Shown here one piece after another: positions 36,000-46,770 of a stretch of 64,000 bases of DNA. Numbering within the stretch: the first letter of the stretch is position 1; every line of letters starts with the position of its first letter. The stretch is from the NCBI GenBank assembly GCA_016165875.1, contig JABBOT010000082.1, positions 930,001 to 994,000 of the forward strand, in the 5' to 3' direction. Origin of the DNA: Acanthopleura granulata (taxonomy: Eukaryota; Mollusca; Polyplacophora; Chitonida; Chitonidae). The position numbers and the translations under genes are program-made. Below the pieces are notes generated by a model. It worked only from the letters and a program-made list of their open reading frames with translations, did no database searches and was not told where the DNA came from.

Positions 36000-37280
36000 C
36001 TGAGAGGTTATTACGGTGATGCTTCTGGTAATAATACCACCGTAAATAACGAGTTACAATGACGAAGAAGGTGATGATGATGATGACGGGGGAGTTAGTG
36101 ATTCTCATGACTCTCAGACAATGATGTCAGTGATGGCGACGAAGAATATGATGATTGCGAAAAACATTATATTAGAAGACCACGAGGGTTATAATGATTG
36201 CGACAAGGCTTGTATGTTAACATGAATGAAATGAGTTGATGATGATGCTAAACGGGATGTTTAGAGTAACAATTTATTTATTTATCTGGTACTTGTTTAG
36301 AGCTATACTTTATAGTATGGCTTTAAACAACAACCCCAAAAATGAATAATTAAATGAATAAATGAATAAATAAATAACCCGGGAAGATGTAAGACGGCGT
36401 TCAGGTTTATAAGTGAAAGAAACTACAGTGCCTGCGGTAAACCACCGTCTTTTACAGAAACATGCAGGCCAAATTTCCCACGTGCGCGTACAGATATACC
36501 TGCCGTGTTTTGGGAAGAGGTGGTGTTTTGCAATGGGCGTTACGCGATGCGTGCAAATGGCCACACGAACTACGTCGATCACTTACTTCCGTCAAGTTAC
36601 CAGGAACTGTGAATTCATGGTGATTCAGTGTCCACGGTCAGGATTGAACCCCGACCTGTCTTGTCCCTACGATAAAATGCAAGACTACACCTGTGACACT
36701 TGGCAAATAGTCACAGATTAGCGGTGAAATTCGACTTCTTGTCAACTTACCTCAGTCAGGGTTTTATTGTAACTGTTGATATAGGTAAAAATTACAGTTA
36801 TGTGCAAAATGTTAGACTTTGCTGGTCTGGAATTACTCAAAATGCTGTGTTGTCATCACAAACGTATTAACAACTCGGCCTCAGCACCTTAGCACGAAAA
36901 TGGCGATGATGACAAAGTTGAGAATGGTCGAGAAGAAGTTGTTGAAGTTATTACTTAAAAATACTAGCTAGACAGTTGTATATGAGCAGCAACGTTGGTG
37001 TTCATGGATGGGGAATCTACGCGTTGAAACCAAAATTCGTATATACCAGCCGTCAACCATAAAAGGAGTTCCGGGTCGATAATCGCAAGACGAATTCTCA
37101 AAGACGACAAAAAACACAAACCACCAATAAGCTAAGCAGTTATATAAAATATATAAATTAGGACACGTTCATGCAGAGAGAAGACTGTCAACACTCTTCA
37201 GTGATGACAAAACAAAACTGGACAGCTCGGAATGAAATAAGCCACCAATGCTTGTTGATTTGGCAAGATGACTGGATAAA
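36000..37280. other. Non-coding, with a family E fragment
   Basis: GTCAACTTACCTCAGTCAGG and GTTTTATTGTAACTGTTG at 36,741-36,785 match family E inverted. The plus-strand frame 36,413-36,721 and its opposite-strand partner show no domain. Confidence 0.4.
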
Positions 37281-37283
37281 GCT

Positions 37284-37343
37284 TCGTGCGTGGGAAGGTC
37301 TGCCAGAAACTGCGGATGGTCATGGGTTTCAACCGGGTTCTGA
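37284..37343 (+). mobile_element. SINE family A core fragment
   Basis: GTGCGTGGGAAGGTCTGCCA with AACTGCGGATGGTCATGGGT is the plus-orientation core. It is immediately followed by an opposite-orientation copy. Confidence 0.75.
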
Positions 37344-37345
37344 TT

Positions 37346-37532
37346 GTCGTTTTACGCCGTACTCAAGAACATTTCTCTTATACGACGGCGGCCAGTCAGT
37401 AGGCTGGAGGAAACCGGGCAGAGCCAGGAGGAAACCCTCCAACATCTGCAGATCTTCCCACGTACGGCCAGAAAGGAAACTAGCATGAGCTGGACTTGGA
37501 TTCAAAGCGACCGCAATGGTGGGTGGTCTGTG
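37346..37532 (-). mobile_element. SINE family A
   Basis: TTTTACGCCGTACTCAAGAA, ACGACGGCGGCCAGTCAGTA, the core and a head region around GCTGGACTTGGATTCAAAGC. The 5'-most head is lost. Confidence 0.9.
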
Positions 37533-37637
37533 AATAATGTCCAGGTCGAACACAAATACAAGTATCTCAGACGCGCTTTGATTGCAACTGTTCATGAAAG
37601 CATCATATTAGTGTAATAAACATGAATTCTTATACGG
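37528..37637 (+). repeat. Dispersed 0.1-kb repeat, direct copy
   Basis: Pairs with 20,185-20,300 in the opposite orientation. GCGCTTTGATTGCAACTGTT is identical in both. Confidence 0.7.
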
Positions 37638-37639
37638 CA

Positions 37640-39190
37640 TATGCATATAGCCACAAGTGATTAAATATATAACTATCACACAGATCGCCAGAGGTCTTGT
37701 ACGCCCTGTTTACTATATACACCAACGAGAGTGTTTAACTCAGCACAAAATTTAAGAAACTTTGACAGGCGGTGTTCGATGGAGTATCCTTGGTATTGTT
37801 TAATTAAAAACTTGTGACGTATATTGAAATCATCGGATTTTACATATGTCATATGCGAAACCATTGGGGTATATTACTGTCCAAATAAGGATGATTTACA
37901 GTTTCAAAACTGAAATGATCGCCATTTTATGTCCATGGCCTAATGTAAGTAAAAAAGCGACCCACTTAAGGCTGTATGACGTTCAAGACTTAGGAGCCAA
38001 CCAGATACCGGCAAAATGTAGGCTAATAACGACATCGTGACAATAATTACATTTCAGGGCAAACATAGTTGTCTAATGTAATTAATCTTCTTTCGAGACA
38101 TCAAAACGTTTGTCTATCTCCAGGCCGTCCCTGTATGAGTTAACCCGGAATAACCTAACTCAATTAATCACCATCCCCCATAAACCTTACGTCTTGTCAA
38201 AATATACTTTTCGCCAGCTAAGACCATTGTATATTCTATAGGCATCGAAAAAGGTACTCGTTTACCAGTTGTAAGCTATATTGGACGTTCGGGGTTCAGT
38301 AATCGCGAAAACAGTCCTGAACACAAATCACCACGGAATTAAGAAATTGTATGGTGTACAGTCAGACATTAATCCGTACTTTTGCAAACAGAAGAATTCA
38401 ACAGGTTTCAATGATCAATGTATAGGCCGATGAATGAACTCAGTATCAACATGGGGTACTTTGCTAATTTATAACTTGTAGTTAGACATGTATTGTCTCG
38501 GTTTGCAGCTTTGATTGCAACTCTTCATTAATCTTGCTCAACACGATAAATATATAGCTCAGGGTTAAAGGCAAAAAGACACAATTATGAAGCAGGAGTC
38601 CAGAGGTTCAGTACAGTCCTTCCATATTTACTTACAACAAACTGCACTCATTGTGTTTGACTGAATATCTTCGACGCATTATATCTTTTGGCTGTAACAA
38701 CTTCAGACGATGACGTCACATAACAAACTGGACCTAACAAATATGCCTCAAGGCGAAATATGTATATGCCATATGCAGGACCAGCTGTTTTGCCGTAAAA
38801 TCAGGACACTTCACTTTGTCAAAGTGAAACTTATCCGTCATTTTTAAAAACACTTTTAAGGCTAGCATCCATGCAAGATGTGCTTAGATTGACTGTAAAT
38901 TCAGAGTCACGGCTGTATTTATTGCAAATGTATTTAGACAACGCAAAGTCCTAACCGGGTTCCTTGTAATTAAAGATGTGTTGAACCTTTTCCGCCAAAA
39001 ATATATTCTGGTCAAATCTGTGTAGTCTGTTGCTCATTGCATTTACGATGACGTTTTGTGGGCAAACTGATGACGTATTACTCGTTCATTGCAAGAGACC
39101 AATAGTCAAGTCGGTTTGGGTCCATTCGCCATTTGAACGGAAAAAATGTTGCCCATTGGAAGACATTGAATACCTTAGGTATTAAACATC
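37640..39190. other. Non-coding stretch, possible old duplication
   Basis: GCTTTGATTGCAACTCTTCA at 38,511 echoes 37,577, and the CCAGAGGT blocks at 37,687 and 38,600 suggest a diverged direct duplication of about 0.9 kb spacing. Otherwise nothing recognised. Confidence 0.35.
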
Positions 39191-39194
39191 ACTA

Positions 39195-39390
39195 TAATTT
39201 GTTTTACCTAGTTCTGCTTTAAGCCATGGTGCGGGGGGGGGGTGAATGTTGTTACTTATTCAACACTTACATGAACAGTTAGAATAAAACTCTAACTGAG
39301 GTAAATTGAAACCGGATTTCACCAGTTACATGGGATCATTTGCCAACTATCACATTGTCATCACTGCTCCGGCTTGTGTGTTGAAATAAT
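39195..39390 (+). repeat. Dispersed repeat family E, copy
   Basis: TTCTGCTTTAAGCCATGGTG, a G run, TACATGAACAGTTAGAATAA and AACTCTAACTGAGGTAAATT, with CACATTGTCATCACTGCTCC at the end. Confidence 0.75.
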
Positions 39391-39699
39391 TTGGCACAGC
39401 ACCCCACAAAATATATAAATATTTAATAATGAAACTATAATAATTTCTTGCCATGTTTTCTTCTGTTTTCTTAATTTGAGTCGTATTTTGTTTCCAGTTT
39501 TTAAATTGTGTTTTTAATGTTCTCAGCCACATTTTTGTTGTTATTATTCACTGATAATTTGTTGCTAATTGTCGCATCCGATTAATGTTCATATACAGTC
39601 ACACTGTATCGAAGTTTTGGAGTTATACGTTCCTTTTCCTTTTCCTGTTTATGACCTTGATTTCTATCTTCGTGGTTTGATCTTTTGATTTTCATTTTT

Positions 39700-40400
39700 A
39701 TTCCTTTCTTTAGAGTTCAATTTTTATTGTTTAGAACTCTACTTTTTTTACAGTTTTGAATCATTGCTGCGTTAATCGTGTGTTTTGTTTTGAATCTCAT
39801 TTTTGCCTTTTCTAAGCGCTACTTGTTGACATTTTAAGAATAAATCACAGTTTGTCTCTGGATGTTTAAATCACATTTTTGTTCTTTGAAATCACCACTA
39901 ATTTACGCTATCACTTTGAAATATATCTGGATGTGTTTGGAATAAATTTAATGATACTTCGCCCTTTCAAATGTCGCATTACTTTGATATTTTCAGTTAC
40001 GCCGTGTCTTGGTGCTTGAAAATATGTTTTGTTACTTTGTTTTCTGATTCTATTATTGATATTTGGGCTGCATTTTTTTGTTCCTTTCAACATCATTTTT
40101 ATTTTCTCGAGTTATGTTTCAATTCTTTTCATTTTCATTCTTTTTTAATTATTTTGAACTACGGCCTTTTTCATGTATGTTGTCTTGAATCTCTGTTTAC
40201 TTTTTTTTTAACCGCTACTATGAGCTGCCGTTTTGTTTGATATCACCACTACTTCGTGATTTCAGCTTTATATATATTTGAATGTTTTATATGCTATTTT
40301 ATTTTTTAATTCATTGCGTCCTTTCAGTTGTGGCACCCATTTGACATTTTCATTCATACCACATCTGGGCATTTGAAACAAATTTTTTGTTATTCTGCAT
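39700..40400 (+). repeat. T-rich direct duplication, offset about 350 bp
   Basis: TTTGAAATCACCACTA (39,885) and TTTGATATCACCACTA (40,236), then CTTTCAAATGTCGCATTACT (39,964) and CTTTCAGTTGTGGCACCCAT (40,321), keep offsets of 351-357 bp. The T-rich composition accounts for the open frames on both strands here. Confidence 0.65.
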
Positions 40401-40719
40401 GACTTCCATATTTGTTCCTCTGAATTCTTGAGTAGTGCAATCAAAAAATAAATAAGCAATAAATTTTCCAGTGGCTTCGTCATTGCCTCGCTTGCTTAGT
40501 ATCTGCTTTTCACACTGAACTGAGAAAGAGGTATTCAATAGTACACACGAATTAGTGACGTCATACATGACGACACGGGAAAAGAATGGCTCACTGCATC
40601 TGACGTTACTGTTTCGGCGTTCACAAAATATGAAGTCTTACTGTTAACTACAGTGGTAAGTTTATGTGAAAAAATGAAATCGTTTCAAGAGGTTACGGTA
40701 TATTCATTTCATTCGCTAA

Positions 40720-40968
40720 GCCACACGATAAGTGGGCTCAGTCTGATATATGTCATCAATGCGATCACTATGAGTTCAAGTCCCGCTCAGGCTGGCATCT
40801 TCTCCAGCCGTACGTGAGAAGGTCGGCCAGCAACCTGCAGATGGTCGTGGGTTTCCCCCGGACTATTTACGGCCCCCTCGCATCCCCACCACATTGCTAA
40901 CAGCCGTCGTATAATTGACTTCTTTTTTCAGTACGGGCGTAGAGCACCAAGAGAACAAATAAAGAAAT
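40720..40968 (+). mobile_element. SINE family A, near full length
   Basis: A GGCTCAGTCTGATATATGTC head remnant, ATGAGTTCAAGTCCCGCTCA, core, then CGTCGTATAATTGAC and a decayed GTACGGGCGTAGAGCACCAA end. Confidence 0.9.
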
Positions 40969-41064
40969 CTATAAACCCTCTTCTCCGAATTCTCTAGATT
41001 CCCCCACTTTCTTTGTTTTCAAGGGCTTGTTGGCAAGAAGCGGTGATTTACTCCAGTTTCCCTT

Positions 41065-41142
41065 CAACACAAAACTGGCCGCCATGGTAGAAGTTATTAT
41101 TGAGTATGCGAGTGCCAAATGACAATCAAATAAATACATAAT
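41065..41142 (+). mobile_element. SINE family A, 3' end
   Basis: AAAACTGGCCGCCATGGTAG, TTATTGAGTATGCGAGTGCC and CAATCAAATAAATACATAA. Confidence 0.6.
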
Positions 41143-41347
41143 TAATGAGGTAGGCCACCTTTCCCCACGCAATGGCGAATCGGATCCTAATTGGATTAAC
41201 CATTGATCCTTTATACTGTATAAGCACCACCTCTCCAGTTTGACCACAAAGCCGGTAAAGGCGTTAAGAAACAACAGACTACCCAGTTTACATCCGATTT
41301 ACGTTATGCAGGAAACTCCAATCGCACGTGGGAAGGTTCGCTAGAAA

Positions 41348-41571
41348 CACGTATACGACAGCGGTCAGCATTATGGAGGGAGGAAACCGGACAGAACCAG
41401 GGGGAAACGCCCGACCATCAGCAGGCTGCTGGCAGACTTTCCCTCGTACGGCCGGAGAGGAAGCCAGCATGAGCTGGACTTGAAATCACAGCCACCGCAT
41501 TGGTGGGTGGCTGGTGGGTCATTACGCTGCGCTGGCGGGCTAACTGACTGAGGCTCGGAGGCGCCCTTGAG
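41348..41571 (-). mobile_element. SINE family A, 5' two-thirds
   Basis: GTATACGACAGCGGTCAGCA through the core, GGACTTGAAATCACAGCCAC and a head GGCTAACTGACTGAGGCTCG. A second short piece of head plus tail follows at 41,575-41,622. Confidence 0.92.
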
Positions 41572-41624
41572 CTACCACATTGGTGGGAGGCCTCTGGGCA
41601 CCCATCAAATAAATAAATTTATGG

Positions 41625-42230
41625 AGAAAAGGTTCCCTATAATATTTAAGCCCGCAACACAATAGAGTAAGCCCAATATAGGCTCCTTGATAAAATAACA
41701 ATAACTCCTTAAACAGACATGGGCAAAGCAGGCCTGTCCAAAGATGATTTTGAAACTGAAAGAAAAGCTTTAGCGTGTGAAGGCTGCAATCAAGGGGAGG
41801 CTAATCTGTAAATATGTGTGCCGAACTATTTACTCCATTAGGTATATCTAATGGACCAGAAACAACCAATATCTTGTAAAATGTATAATTATTCAAAATG
41901 TTTCAAACAAAACATTTTTTCATATTTCACACATATTGCTTAACATATATCACACACCTTTCATGAAAAGTTCAGCACCATCAGTGAAATTATTTTAAAA
42001 CTACAAGACATTTGAAGGCCGAAAAGTATCCGCCACATTAAATTAGCATTAATTAAAAACATAGACAATTCCTGACACATAGGTGAAACACATTTATTCG
42101 AAATGTCAACAAGGCTTGAGAGTTTAACTGAAGAAATCTTATTTCCGCTGTTAGCCAACCAGCGCAAATTCTGTCACCCTTTAATGACATTATAGATGGA
42201 CAGATAAGAGAAGCATATCGAGATCAGTGA
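41625..42230. other. Non-coding stretch, nothing recognised
   Basis: No repeat or domain recognised. Confidence 0.45.
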
Positions 42231-42234
42231 TGCA

Positions 42235-42480
42235 CAGTCCCACGTGAAATGGGATTCTCCGGCCCTCTACAATGGGAAGCAAGTCTTGTAGCTCCTAAAA
42301 GCAGTGCCCTCTACCTTCTTGAATAACAATGCCAGCTATTGTTATTCATCATCAGTGGATATGCCGTTGAAATCTCTAGTATTGTTATTTAGATAGGAAG
42401 AGGGCACTGCTGCTTCATGAGTTGCATGATTTACTTCCCTTTGTTGAGGGCTGGAGAACCCCACTGTGAGAATCCGATTG
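42235..42480. mobile_element. Hairpin (foldback MITE-like) element
   Basis: Two arms of about 100 bp are inverted copies: GGGATTCTCCGGCCCTCTAC and GCAGTGCCCTCTACCTTCTT on the left, answered on the right by AGGAAGAGGGCACTGCTGCT and GAGGGCTGGAGAACCCC. A loop of about 40 bp separates them. No open frame, so it would depend on a transposase elsewhere. Confidence 0.8.
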
Positions 42481-42704
42481 GCAGATTCTGGTCGGCAACG
42501 ATTGATTTGTGGGAGGGTGAATCGTCATAACACTTTACTACACTGTTAGAAAAGTCCGTGTGTTTACCACACTAACTCCGGTGTTTTCTACGTTTTGTCC
42601 CTTCAGTTGCTTTGGTGGTAAAGTGCCCGTAATAGGAGAAATACGTGATCTGTGTGAGGTTCGCATATTATTTCACACGATAATATTACGGCCATTACGA
42701 TGGT

Positions 42705-44345
42705 TAAGATAAGATAAAATATGCTTTATTTAATGTCGGCTTTACAACAAGAGAACATTAGCACTCAAGGTGCTATTCTCTCCGACACATTTCAAAGCGT
42801 GCATATATGCACAATAACAGGAAGATCATATCTACATATTTTTAAATATTTAATATATTTTAAACATTTGTAAGAAAAATGATTATCTGTAAACGAATCT
42901 TAAAGAGTATAGGGAAAGGTCCTACGTATAAAAGTGTAAAACAACAAGAGGGTACAATTAAATTAGAATTTAAAGACGGTTTTCTTCAAAAATATTACAC
43001 TGTTAAAATTTCACAGTTCTTTTCAGGTTGACACAGCTTTTTTTGAAAGGCACTAGCGTTTGTAATTCAGAAATGTGGTTTGGCCCCCTGGTACTTCATT
43101 GACGTAATTCCGTGTTTTGTGGTTCGACACTATGGAATGTTTAGTTTGATTTTTTGCCGAAAATTGTAGGTTGTGTTTTTGACACCGAAGAGGTCTTGAA
43201 TATGCTTGAGACAGACCATGGATTGCTTTAAACACCTCTGTCATAAGTAACTGTTGGCGAAGCACGGGAGAGATATCCCATGTACATGTTAACTGATGGT
43301 TAAAAATTCGACGTAAACCAGTCGATGCAATTTTCAGCATCACTTTTTAAAAGCGTTAGAATCTCTTCCTTACATTTAGGTATTGCGCTTAGATTTTTAT
43401 CAGCATAGTTGATTAGATTTGTGGATTCAGTAAAGAAAAAAAAACAGCATGTCACTGCTAAAGACGTTAAATAAACTTGGCCCGAGTACGGAACCCTATG
43501 AAACCCTATATATTATCAGGCGCCAGCGACTGGTAATTTTCCCGAGTTTTACTCTTTGATACCTATCGCTTAGGTAGTTTCGAAGTAACGAAACACTGTG
43601 TTCTTGCATACCATAAGCAGATAATTTAGACATTAACAGTTCATGCTGAAGGCAGTCGAAAAGCTTTCGACAGATCAACCACAGCTCCAGCGGCGCCACC
43701 CTTGGTCTATAGACTCCATTAGGACACGTTGTGTATAACAATAAGTCCTGTAAGCAAACATATAATCATATATATAATATGTCATTCAAAAATGGTTGCA
43801 GTGGAAAATTGAGAGAGTTTTCGATTACTTTCGAAATTGGTAAGTATACTCACTGGACGATGATTTTCCTTATCAAGTAGAACATCTTTTTTAATGAACA
43901 GGTTTAACATACAATATACGGGAAGAATTCCTGTGTTAACAATATTATTTACAATATATGTAAGAGGTGCAGCTATAGTAGGTGAAGCCTGGCTCAGGAG
44001 CTTGGAGGGAATATTATCAAAACCCGTGGCTTTTTTTGTCTTCAAACTTGACAGAATATTACCCACCTCCGACACAGTCACCCTTTTAAAATCAAGACTT
44101 GGAAAATTATTCTATCGTATTTTTATAATGCTTGAGTGGTTGTGAAAACCAGATCCAACTTCAGGGAGATTTTCCGTGCCGATTATATCAATTACCGAAT
44201 CTTTGTAAAAGTCATTTAGTTCATTTGAAACTTTTTTTGTTTGTAATGAGTCAACTGTCACTGTCCAAATAGATTTCCGCACCATTAAACCGTCCTTTAT
44301 TTGTGAAAAATGGCTTAACGGGAAAATTCCTTCATTGCTGAGGAA
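42705..44345 (-). pseudogene. Truncated non-LTR retrotransposon (RT)
   Basis: The minus strand reads in order the N-terminal reverse transcriptase block KTKKATGFDNIPSKLLS, a motif A-like AFDCLQHELL, then RNYLSDRYQRVKLG, a motif B region with LFNVF and a catalytic box NYADK where YADD is expected, and a C-terminal LMTEVFKAIHGLSQAY. This order fits CR1/Jockey-like LINEs. It is cut 5' near 44,345, has stops and shifts between blocks, and ends in a 3' region with a TTATCTTATC-type run at 42,705-42,725. The second catalytic aspartate is replaced by lysine, so it cannot be active. Confidence 0.8.
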
Positions 44346-44479
44346 TTTAACGTTGCTGTCTCGACCTTCTTCGCGGCCGTCGTCGTTGTCGCCATCTTCG
44401 TCGGTGTAAAGGCGAAGAAACTGGAACGGAGCTGCAGAGCCGAACTTGAAAAATCACCAGAGCAAATCATTACTAACTA

Positions 44480-45070
44480 ATTGAATGTTAAACTTACATG
44501 ACTCCAGGCTGATTTATGGGTGGAGGTGAAAACCTGAGGAAGAAAAAACATCGTGTGAATTTCAGTAATGGACTACAGTTTAAATCATCATGTTCCCGAA
44601 ACCTACTTCTTTCTGCTATTTCTTTCTGTATTGATTGACTGACTGACTTATTGATTGGTTGCTAAATTGTTTACCCCTGTGTTTTCACTTACATGACGAC
44701 AGTCTAATTTACGGCCTCGAGGAAAATCGAGGAATCGACCGCATGATCTACACAAGATCTAGATGCCTGATAAATGTTCATAATCTGATGGGAACTTGAT
44801 TCGAACTTTCGACCTCAGGCACTGACCAAATGAATGATTACGGCTTAACACCACACTGGCAATGTCTCAGCCATATCGTGGAGAAGCGACCGACCGAATG
44901 CGAACAGTATCAACAACACTTTTTGCCTGACCGAGTCAGCAACGCCTTTATGTTCTTGTTTTCAGATGACATTTAGTTCATGTGTTCTTAAAGACACAGA
45001 CCCCATTTAAACTAAGTGCGCTTCACCTAAAGGGGAATCCGTGCTGATTCCAGATGTAGCCTTCATTATT
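44480..45070. other. Non-coding, with a family F inverted tail
   Basis: GAATGATTACGGCTTAACAC with CACTGGCAATGTCTCAGCC at 44,832-44,880 matches family F on the minus strand. A family C-like GATTGACTGACTGACTTATT begins near 44,632. Confidence 0.45.
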
Positions 45071-45078
45071 TTGGGGAG

Positions 45079-45393
45079 TTTTTACAGTGATTAATATGGA
45101 AATAAAGGGTTAGGTGCCACGGTGGGCATTTTAGACTATATTTAACACGCAAAAGCACAGTGACGTCAGAGAATCTTTTTAACTGCTAAGCAACCTCTGT
45201 TTGCTATATGTCTACAATCTTCGTGAATATATATGCAGTAAAACATGAATATCTGCATTTAACGTGTCACAATATGTTTAGCAGCAAAAAAAAAAAAAAG
45301 AAAAGAATCAGTGACGTCACTGTGCTTCAGTCTGTTCACTATGATCCAAAAAGTACACGGTAGCACCTCAGTCTTTTTTAATCACTGTAAAAC
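45079..45393. mobile_element. Long hairpin MITE-like element
   Basis: The left end TTTTACAGTGATTAA is answered by the right end TTAATCACTGTAAAA. Inside, GGGTTAGGTGCCACGGTG pairs with CACGGTAGCACCTCAG, and a TGACGTCA lies in each arm (45,161-45,168 and 45,312-45,319) next to CACAGTGACGTCA. Arms are about 95-100 bp. There is no open frame. Confidence 0.85.
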
Positions 45394-45665
45394 ATGCCAA
45401 ATAGTATGGCCTTTTAGATGATGCGTACTTTATTTAAATGTAGTATGCTCTTTCAAATTCGGAAGTATTCACAAAGCTATCGACGTTGTTAGCATATGTC
45501 AGTGGTTCTGACATTCAGGATAATACGGCAAGGTAATATTTCCACCACAAAAAAACCCCATTCATCTATTATTACACACTGGTAATTGAGACAATGAGCT
45601 GTTATGGTCTGTTATATGTCTGTTATAATAATCTATTCGTTTATAACTTAATTTACCTATTTGTT

Positions 45666-45745
45666 CATTGATTTATTGATTTATTTATTTGAATGAATGT
45701 ATTACGCCATACTCAGGAATGCTTCTCTTACACGATTGCTGATGC
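45666..45745 (-). mobile_element. SINE family A, 3' end
   Basis: TTTATTGATTTATTTATTTG, TATTACGCCATACTCAGGAA and TGCTTCTCTTACACGATTGC. Confidence 0.75.
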
Positions 45746-45929
45746 TGATGAGTAGTTAATTTATCTACTATCAAGATCGACAAGCTTGTGGAAACCTCTT
45801 ACAGCCTTCATAACTGTACTCTGGCTGTTTTTTCTTTGTGAAGCGATGATCGCAGACAGAAGAGAACGTTGATAAGCAATCCGTGTAGCCATAAATTTTG
45901 TTTGGCATCTCTTGAAAACAAGGTGTCAG

Positions 45930-46355
45930 TTAATGTGCAGGTATGATATTTACATTTGCATTCTCATCTCCATTGTGATTTAGAGATGTTCCTCGGAACG
46001 GGAAAGGCACTATTCCCGGGCTGGACCTTTCTGTCGGGTGAACGACTGTTGCCACAGATGTTGTTGTGGGTGGGTGTGTTGTTGTTGTCAGACCTGTTGT
46101 TGTCCTTTCGGTTGTTGTTGTTGTTATTAGTGTTGTCTGTGCTGTTGTACTTGTTGTAATTGTCTTTTTGTTTGTGTCTTTGCCTCCCTCCATGTCATCC
46201 AAACAAACACAGGATGCATCATCCATACCACTGACCTTGTTTACCCAACCACAGAGGCTTCTTACGAATGTTTGTAACTCCAAGTGAGGCAAAAACCAGC
46301 CTTCAATTTCCTTCACGGTCTGCCTTAGATGAAATTGCCACACTTTTTCTTTCAC
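45930..46355 (-). CDS. Hypothetical threonine-rich protein, possible exon
   Basis: A 141-codon frame on the minus strand. The first half looks like ordinary folded protein with charged and hydrophobic residues and two cysteine clusters (RSLCGWVNK, ASCVCLDD). The second half is a threonine-rich segment (TTTSTTAQTT, TTTTERTTTGLTTTT, HPPTTTS) of the type often O-glycosylated in secreted or surface proteins. The frame continues upstream of the first methionine to about 46,400, ending at a stop, so the true start may lie in another exon. Low-complexity GTT repeats on the plus strand could inflate the frame. No family is recognised. It ends about 180 bp from the left end of the virus-like element. 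Confidence 0.45.
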   Translation of the reverse strand: MKEKVWQFHLRQTVKEIEGWFLPHLELQTFVRSLCGWVNKVSGMDDASCVCLDDMEGGKDTNKKTITTSTTAQTTLITTTTTERTTTGLTTTTHPPTTTSVATVVHPTERSSPGIVPFPFRGTSLNHNGDENANVNIIPAH

Positions 46356-46530
46356 GAGGTTTGTCCTAATATTGTCAATTTCGGACAGTATCAGATGTCA
46401 GTTTTCAGATGTCAGTATCATCAACTACAGGTACATAAAAATAAAATTGTCTAAATTTTGAGCAGGTAAGGGTTTTATTGATGAAAATTTGAAATCTTAG
46501 GCGAGATGTTACAGAGTCAGGTAAGTAGCA

Positions 46531-46770
46531 GGAGAGGGTCAGTAGAGGTAATCACTTTCTTATGGGATTGCGGAGCAGGTCCGCGCTACATAATAAGTAA
46601 GGGTTCCTTTTTTGTGTGTAGTACGGGACAGCTGGGAACGTTCTTGAATGTTCTGCAAGAAAATGTTGGGGGAATACCCTCCTCCTGTGCTGTGGTGTGT
46701 GAAGGGTGTGGAAAGGTCTGGAAAAAATGCAGGTCGGGGTGAGGGTTGAAGTGATGAATGAAGGTGAGCC
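46531..46770 (+). repeat. Left outer terminal inverted repeat
   Basis: GGAGAGGGTCAGTAGA, TTTCTTATGGGATTGCG, CATAATAAGTAAG, GTTGGGGGAATACCCTCC, GTGCTGTG, GGTCTGGAAAAAATGCAGGT and GGGGTGAGGGTTGAAGTGAT are met in the same order, inverted, at 57,794-58,018. Identity is roughly 80% by eye. Confidence 0.93.

Noticed and set aside
39911..40568. Frames on both strands in a T-rich block
   Set aside because: T-rich, duplicated sequence explains the open frames; peptides are low-complexity phenylalanine-rich or lysine-rich.
44346..44450. A first exon with AAGATGGCGACAACGACG on the minus strand
   Set aside because: Short GC-rich frame next to the truncated retrotransposon; no splice or homology support.
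46500..46536. A target-site duplication flanking the virus-like element
   Set aside because: GTAGCA on the left and CAATAG or AATAGT on the right do not match.
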